The position numbers were made by a program, and so were the translations under genes. The notes under the pieces are model-generated. The model saw only the letters and a program-made list of their open reading frames with translations. It was not told the origin of the DNA and did not search any database. Source: DASRAP01 sp035277145 (GTDB lineage Bacteria > Gemmatimonadota > Gemmatimonadetes > Gemmatimonadales > Gemmatimonadaceae). From it: 64,000 nucleotides of DNA. Positions 60,831 to 64,000 of the stretch are shown in pieces (the stretch's first letter is position 1; the number at the start of each line of letters is the position of its first letter). The stretch is taken from the NCBI GenBank assembly GCA_035277145.1, contig DATELA010000062.1, forward strand, positions 1-64,000, given 5' to 3'.

Positions 60831-61339
60831 CGGATCCGTTCCTCGTTCCCGAGATGACGCGCGGCATGCGGTCGTTCGCCTCACCGAGTGCGATCGGCGG
60901 CACGCATGATCGGTTCTTCGCTCCGCTGGTCGACGCGCGTCGCTCTGCGCAATCCGCCGGCCGGTGGCAGGGGAGGCTCACCGCGTTCGACGCCGAACGC
61001 CTCGACGCTGTGATGCGCGGAACGCTGCGCACGTTTGCCACAGAACGATTTCCGCGCAGCGAGCCCGACCAACGCGGACTGTCCGCGGAACTCGAGGACG
61101 CGTGCGGCGAGTTCTTCGCGGCGCTCGAATCACTCGGCCGGTGCGCTCTCGCCGTGCGTGAAGCGCCCGACGACGACGCGCGCGTCCAGGAGTGGGAGGC
61201 GTGGCTCGTCGCGCTGAGGGCTGTGTTCGCCGCCGCCGACCGCGGCTGGGAAGAGGCGCAACACTTTCTCGATCCCGGCGCAGCGCCACGCGAACGACGC
61301 TCACGCCGGCATCGCCGCGGGCGCAGGCCGGCGCGGTAG
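60827..61339 (+). CDS. Hypothetical helical protein
   Basis: A 170-residue protein from GTG 60827, overlapping the CYTH gene stop (GTGA). It is rich in Ala, Arg and Glu and predicted helical (FDAERLDAVMRGTLRTFATERF; LEDACGEFFAALESLGRCAL; EWEAWLVALRAVFAAADRGWEEA), with a basic, disordered tail (RRSRRHRRGRRPAR). No known domain is recognised. The position between the CYTH gene and acpS, with a 3-base gap to the latter, suggests it is part of the same operon (EamA, HAD, CYTH, this gene, acpS). Function unknown. Confidence 0.7.
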   Translation: MTDPFLVPEMTRGMRSFASPSAIGGTHDRFFAPLVDARRSAQSAGRWQGRLTAFDAERLDAVMRGTLRTFATERFPRSEPDQRGLSAELEDACGEFFAALESLGRCALAVREAPDDDARVQEWEAWLVALRAVFAAADRGWEEAQHFLDPGAAPRERRSRRHRRGRRPAR

Positions 61340-61342
61340 AGC

Positions 61343-61732
61343 ATGGTCATTGGCCTCGGCGTCGACTTGGTCGACATCGCGCGGGCGAGGCGGATGTGCG
61401 AGCTCTACGGAGATCGCATTTTTGCGCGCGTCTGTACGGCCGGCGAAACCGAATACATCAAGTCGCACGCGGACGGTGCACAGCACCTGGCCGTACGTCT
61501 CGCTGCGAAAGAAGCGGCGTTCAAGGCGCTGGCCGGAACGGACGACGCGCGCGCGATTGGCTGGAAGGAGATTGAGGTGGTCGGCACGCCGGGCGGGCCA
61601 CCGCGCCTGGTATTTCACGGGCGAGCGCGATCGCGGGCGGGTGAGCTTGGCGTCACCGACGCCCTCGTCTCACTGTCGCATGGTGACGCGATTGCAATCG
61701 CGGTGGTACTTCTACAGGACTCGGCGGGGTGA
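61343..61732 (+). CDS. acpS: Holo-[acyl-carrier-protein] synthase
   Basis: A 129-residue protein matching AcpS: MVIGLGVDLVDIARARRM with the metal-binding Asp, ARVCTAGETEYI, and AVRLAAKEAAFKAL with the catalytic Glu/Lys motif; the C-terminus has VSLSHGDAIAIAVVLL. It transfers 4'-phosphopantetheine from CoA to the acyl carrier protein, which fatty-acid synthesis needs. The length is standard. It is the last gene of the overlapping run that starts with the transporter at 58.6 kb. After it, 113 bases with no clear structure lead to a lipoprotein gene. Confidence 0.94.
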   Translation: MVIGLGVDLVDIARARRMCELYGDRIFARVCTAGETEYIKSHADGAQHLAVRLAAKEAAFKALAGTDDARAIGWKEIEVVGTPGGPPRLVFHGRARSRAGELGVTDALVSLSHGDAIAIAVVLLQDSAG

Positions 61733-61845
61733 CTGCCGCGGTGGCATGTGTGGGGTTCGACACAGCTACTTCCTGAACCCCCGCGTAAGAGTGTTGATTG
61801 ATGGCCCGGCCGGTCTCGCGGTTTTGGATACTGTGGAGGAGTCGC

Positions 61846-62361
61846 ATGGCGCACCGACGCACCCTTTTACTGGCTTTCCTTGCGAGCGCTGCTGCATCGT
61901 GCGGTGGCGATGGCGGAGTTACGTCCACCGACACCGTGAACGGCGTGAAGTACAGCGCGCGGTTCAACGCGGCGGTCAGCACCGGCGCATTCGTGAACGT
62001 CATCGCGACGCTGCAAAACGTGAGCAGCGCCCCGCAGGACCGCACCTACCTCGTTTCGTGCCCCGTGCGGATTCGTCTCTACCGCCCGGCGGATGGGTTC
62101 AGGGTGTACGACGAGACCAAGCTTGCCTGCGGGAGCACAACAGAGGGCACGCTGAACATCGGCGTTGGCGAATCCAAAGAGCTGACATCGGGTGTACGCC
62201 AAGCGACCACGATCCTCGGTGATTCGCTTTCGTATCAGACCTACGCGGTTCGCGCCGTCCTCAACACAGAAGGGCCAGGCAAGCAAATGGAAGTTGTCGC
62301 GGGCGCGTGGCTTTTCACCGCTCCTCCAGGACCCGGAGCCCCGGCCAGCAAGCAGCGCTAG
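61846..62361 (+). CDS. Small lipoprotein, BsuPI-inhibitor-like
   Basis: About 171 residues from ATG 61846 (an ATG at 61798 would add 16). The signal MAHRRTLLLAFLASAAASC has a lipobox-like end at Cys19, followed by a GGDGG linker. The mature part is a small beta-sandwich: KYSARFNAAVSTGAFVNVIATLQNVSSAPQDRTYLVSC...VRIRLYRPADGFRVYDETKLACG. Two further cysteines could form a disulfide. This resembles intracellular proteinase-inhibitor (BsuPI)-like domains, without proof of inhibition. It stands alone between acpS and the iron permease gene on the same strand. Confidence 0.7.
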   Translation: MAHRRTLLLAFLASAAASCGGDGGVTSTDTVNGVKYSARFNAAVSTGAFVNVIATLQNVSSAPQDRTYLVSCPVRIRLYRPADGFRVYDETKLACGSTTEGTLNIGVGESKELTSGVRQATTILGDSLSYQTYAVRAVLNTEGPGKQMEVVAGAWLFTAPPGPGAPASKQR

Positions 62362-62437
62362 GCCGCGGAGGGGTCGCGTAACGTCTCGGTAGCCGCCACT
62401 GGCAGCCATCGGAGAATCCCGATTAGGTTGCTAGTGT

Positions 62438-64000
62438 ATGCAATTGAGAACGATTCTCAACTGTTGTATCGCCCTGTTTGGCGCTGGTTTGGCGCATTCC
62501 GCCGCGGCGCAGGAAACACCGGGCCAACGACTCGCCGGCGTCGTCGCAGTCGCGGTCTCCGAGTACAAACTCGGAGTCGACGCAACAGGAAAGATCGTCT
62601 CAGACATCGAGCTGGAAGAAGCAAAATCGTTTCTCGCGGACGCGCGTGACGTTGCCGCGCGACTGACCGGCGACAATGCCGCCGCGGTGCAGGCTCTCGT
62701 CGATTCGCTCGCAACATCGGTTGTCAAAATCCGCAGCCCGCGCGATGTCGCCGCACTCTACGATCGTTTTGTCATCGCGCTTGGTCCCGATGGAGCGCTC
62801 GAGTGGCCCAGCCGCGATTTCGATTTTGCCGCTGGCCGCAGATTGTACGAACAGCACTGCGCGAGCTGCCACGGCCCGGCCGGCCTTGGTGACGGGCCCG
62901 TCGCGCACACGCTCGATCCCGTTCCTGCACACCTCGCCGGGGCAGAGGCTCGTAGCCTCGCGCCCGGCTTGCTGTACCGTGTTCTCTCAGTCGGCGTAAA
63001 CGGGACGGCAATGAAGGGTTGGGCCAACGACTTCACGTCCGATCAACGTTGGGATGTGGTCGCGTACGTGAATTCGCTCCGCACCGGCAACACAGACCTC
63101 GCGCTCGGCGCACCACAGGGCGTTGACGCTGCCGCGGCGATTCAGCGAGACGTGTTTCGGTACATCGACGGTGCGCTTGAAGCTGCGCGCGCCGGCCGCA
63201 CGGGAGACGCGGCGGATCACGCGTTCGACGCCTACGCCGCGTTTGAGCCGCTCGAAGCAACGCTCCGCGCGCGCGACGCCGGATTCGTCGCAGCACTCGA
63301 AACGGATTTCCTCACGTTGCGCAGCTCTCTGCGTTCGGGCGACACCACTGCCGCGATCGTCGCCGCTGCGCGAGTTCGCGACGGACTTTCGCGCGCGACC
63401 GTCATCGCGACGGCATCGAGTGGCCGCTGGGCCACGTTCCTCCAGTCGTTCTTGATTGCGCTTCGCGAAGGCTTTGAGGCAATCCTGATTCTCGGTGCAA
63501 TCGTCGCGATGCTGGTTCGGACCGGGAACGCCGTGCGAACCAAAGACATTTGGCTCGGCGCTGCCGTTGCTCTCGCCGCGAGTGCCGTGACGGCAGTCGT
63601 ATTGCAGACAACATTGCGCTCGCTGCCCGCGACGCGCGAAGTGATCGAAGGCGCGACGATGTTGGTCGCCGTGCTCGTGTTGTTCTCCGTCAGCTACTGG
63701 ATCATTTCGAAAGTCGAGTCTGAGCGCTGGCGCGCGTACATCCAGGAGCGCGTGAGCACCGCGATGGCGCGTGGTGGTCGCGCGGCATTCGCGGGCGTCG
63801 CGTTTCTCGTTGTGTATCGCGAGGGCGCCGAGTCTGCACTGTTCTATCAGGCACTGCTCACACCGGGTGCGCACACCGTGCCGCCGGTGCTCGCGGGTAT
63901 CGCAATCGGCGGTGTCGCGCTCGCGGCGCTGTACTTCGCGCTCAACAAGTTTGGTCGTCGCGTACCGCTCCGCGTTTTTTTCGCGGGCACGGGCGCGCTG
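62438..64000 (+). CDS. Cytochrome c / FTR1-family iron permease (partial, runs off the edge)
   Basis: An open frame from ATG 62438 to the right edge (521 codons seen). The signal peptide is MQLRTILNCCIALFGAGLAHSAAAQ. After a helical region (about 30-120), a cytochrome c domain has CASCHG (about residue 146) with a Met ligand candidate in NGTAMKG. A second helical region follows, and the FTR1-type permease starts near residue 335: first REGFE motif in FLIALREGFEAILILGAIVAMLV, second REGAE in FLVVYREGAESALFYQALL. These RExxE motifs bind ferric iron. The cytochrome likely oxidises Fe(II) before transport or takes its electrons. A Fur-like palindrome overlaps the first codons, consistent with iron regulation. 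Confidence 0.92.
   Translation, partial: MQLRTILNCCIALFGAGLAHSAAAQETPGQRLAGVVAVAVSEYKLGVDATGKIVSDIELEEAKSFLADARDVAARLTGDNAAAVQALVDSLATSVVKIRSPRDVAALYDRFVIALGPDGALEWPSRDFDFAAGRRLYEQHCASCHGPAGLGDGPVAHTLDPVPAHLAGAEARSLAPGLLYRVLSVGVNGTAMKGWANDFTSDQRWDVVAYVNSLRTGNTDLALGAPQGVDAAAAIQRDVFRYIDGALEAARAGRTGDAADHAFDAYAAFEPLEATLRARDAGFVAALETDFLTLRSSLRSGDTTAAIVAAARVRDGLSRATVIATASSGRWATFLQSFLIALREGFEAILILGAIVAMLVRTGNAVRTKDIWLGAAVALAASAVTAVVLQTTLRSLPATREVIEGATMLVAVLVLFSVSYWIISKVESERWRAYIQERVSTAMARGGRAAFAGVAFLVVYREGAESALFYQALLTPGAHTVPPVLAGIAIGGVALAALYFALNKFGRRVPLRVFFAGTGAL
62444..62460. promoter_or_regulatory. Fur-box-like palindrome at the iron permease start
   Basis: TTGAGAA-CGA-TTCTCAA is a perfect 7-3-7 inverted repeat and differs from the common Fur form TGAGAATNATTCTCA only at the centre. 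It lies six bases into the coding region of the cytochrome c/FTR1 gene. Such a site would repress iron uptake when iron is plentiful; overlapping the start codon is unusual but compatible with blocking transcription. Confidence 0.65.

Noticed and set aside
61350..62222. A 290-codon plus-strand frame overlapping acpS and the lipoprotein
   Set aside because: It reads acpS in a wrong frame and gives an Arg/Ser-rich sequence without domains.

Overview
The window is high-GC bacterial chromosome, densely coded, with about 48 protein genes (two run off the edges) and no tRNA, rRNA, CRISPR or phage genes that I can see. An outer-membrane Omp85/TamB pair, many lipoprotein or Sec-signal hydrolases (S9, CocE/S15, M61, amidohydrolase, GH29), 6-bladed-propeller lipoproteins and Gly/Arg-rich secreted peptidases point to a Gram-negative, heterotrophic, aerobic soil-type organism. 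My best guess is Gemmatimonadota; this is an inference from gene style, not from a marker gene.

Layout. 1-14.5 kb (minus strand): lipoprotein, ilvE, cupin, S9 peptidase, MASE1 hybrid histidine kinase, amino-acid permease, propeller lipoprotein, alpha-L-fucosidase, small membrane protein, and an AstE-like/metallo-beta-lactamase fusion. 14.5-25.3 kb: secreted amidohydrolase, a repeat-only element, a giant Ig-like surface lipoprotein with five 670-bp modules, an EamA transporter, a small membrane protein and a CocE-type hydrolase. 25.5-33.6 kb: M61 peptidase, threonine/serine dehydratase, MgtC, short MutY, a VWA/GNAT/MoxR-type AAA+ cluster, and a GxxExxY gene inside inverted CACGGAT arrays. 33.6-47 kb: molybdopterin oxidoreductase, argJ, YgfZ-like protein, glycolate oxidase GlcF plus a GlcD-GlcE fusion, LON-domain protein, a primary-type sigma factor with a clear promoter, aroB, PduO-type cobalamin adenosyltransferase and a ferredoxin-NADP reductase. 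47-58 kb: Omp85 and TamB, a GAF/PAS sensor without a kinase, an NtrC-like regulator without GAFTGA, and a 59-residue four-CxxC protein overlapping it. 58-64 kb: DUF6941-like protein, second EamA transporter, HAD phosphatase, CYTH protein, a hypothetical protein, acpS, a lipoprotein and a cytochrome c/FTR1 iron permease with a Fur-like operator.

The most unusual content is between the genes. (1) At ten intergenic sites I find arrays of degenerate 7-bp units (or 14 = 2x7), each site with its own word (for example TAGGCGG, GGCTCAG, CGAGAAG, AGGATCG, GTCCCCC), kept in register over up to nine units and often followed by an inverted copy. Several genes end inside them. They recall the heptanucleotide STRR repeats of cyanobacteria. 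(2) A second family, CACGGAT arrays, flanks a GxxExxY gene as inverted arms. A gene-less copy at 15.9-16.2 kb keeps both arms and the last bases of the gene, as an internal-deletion derivative would.
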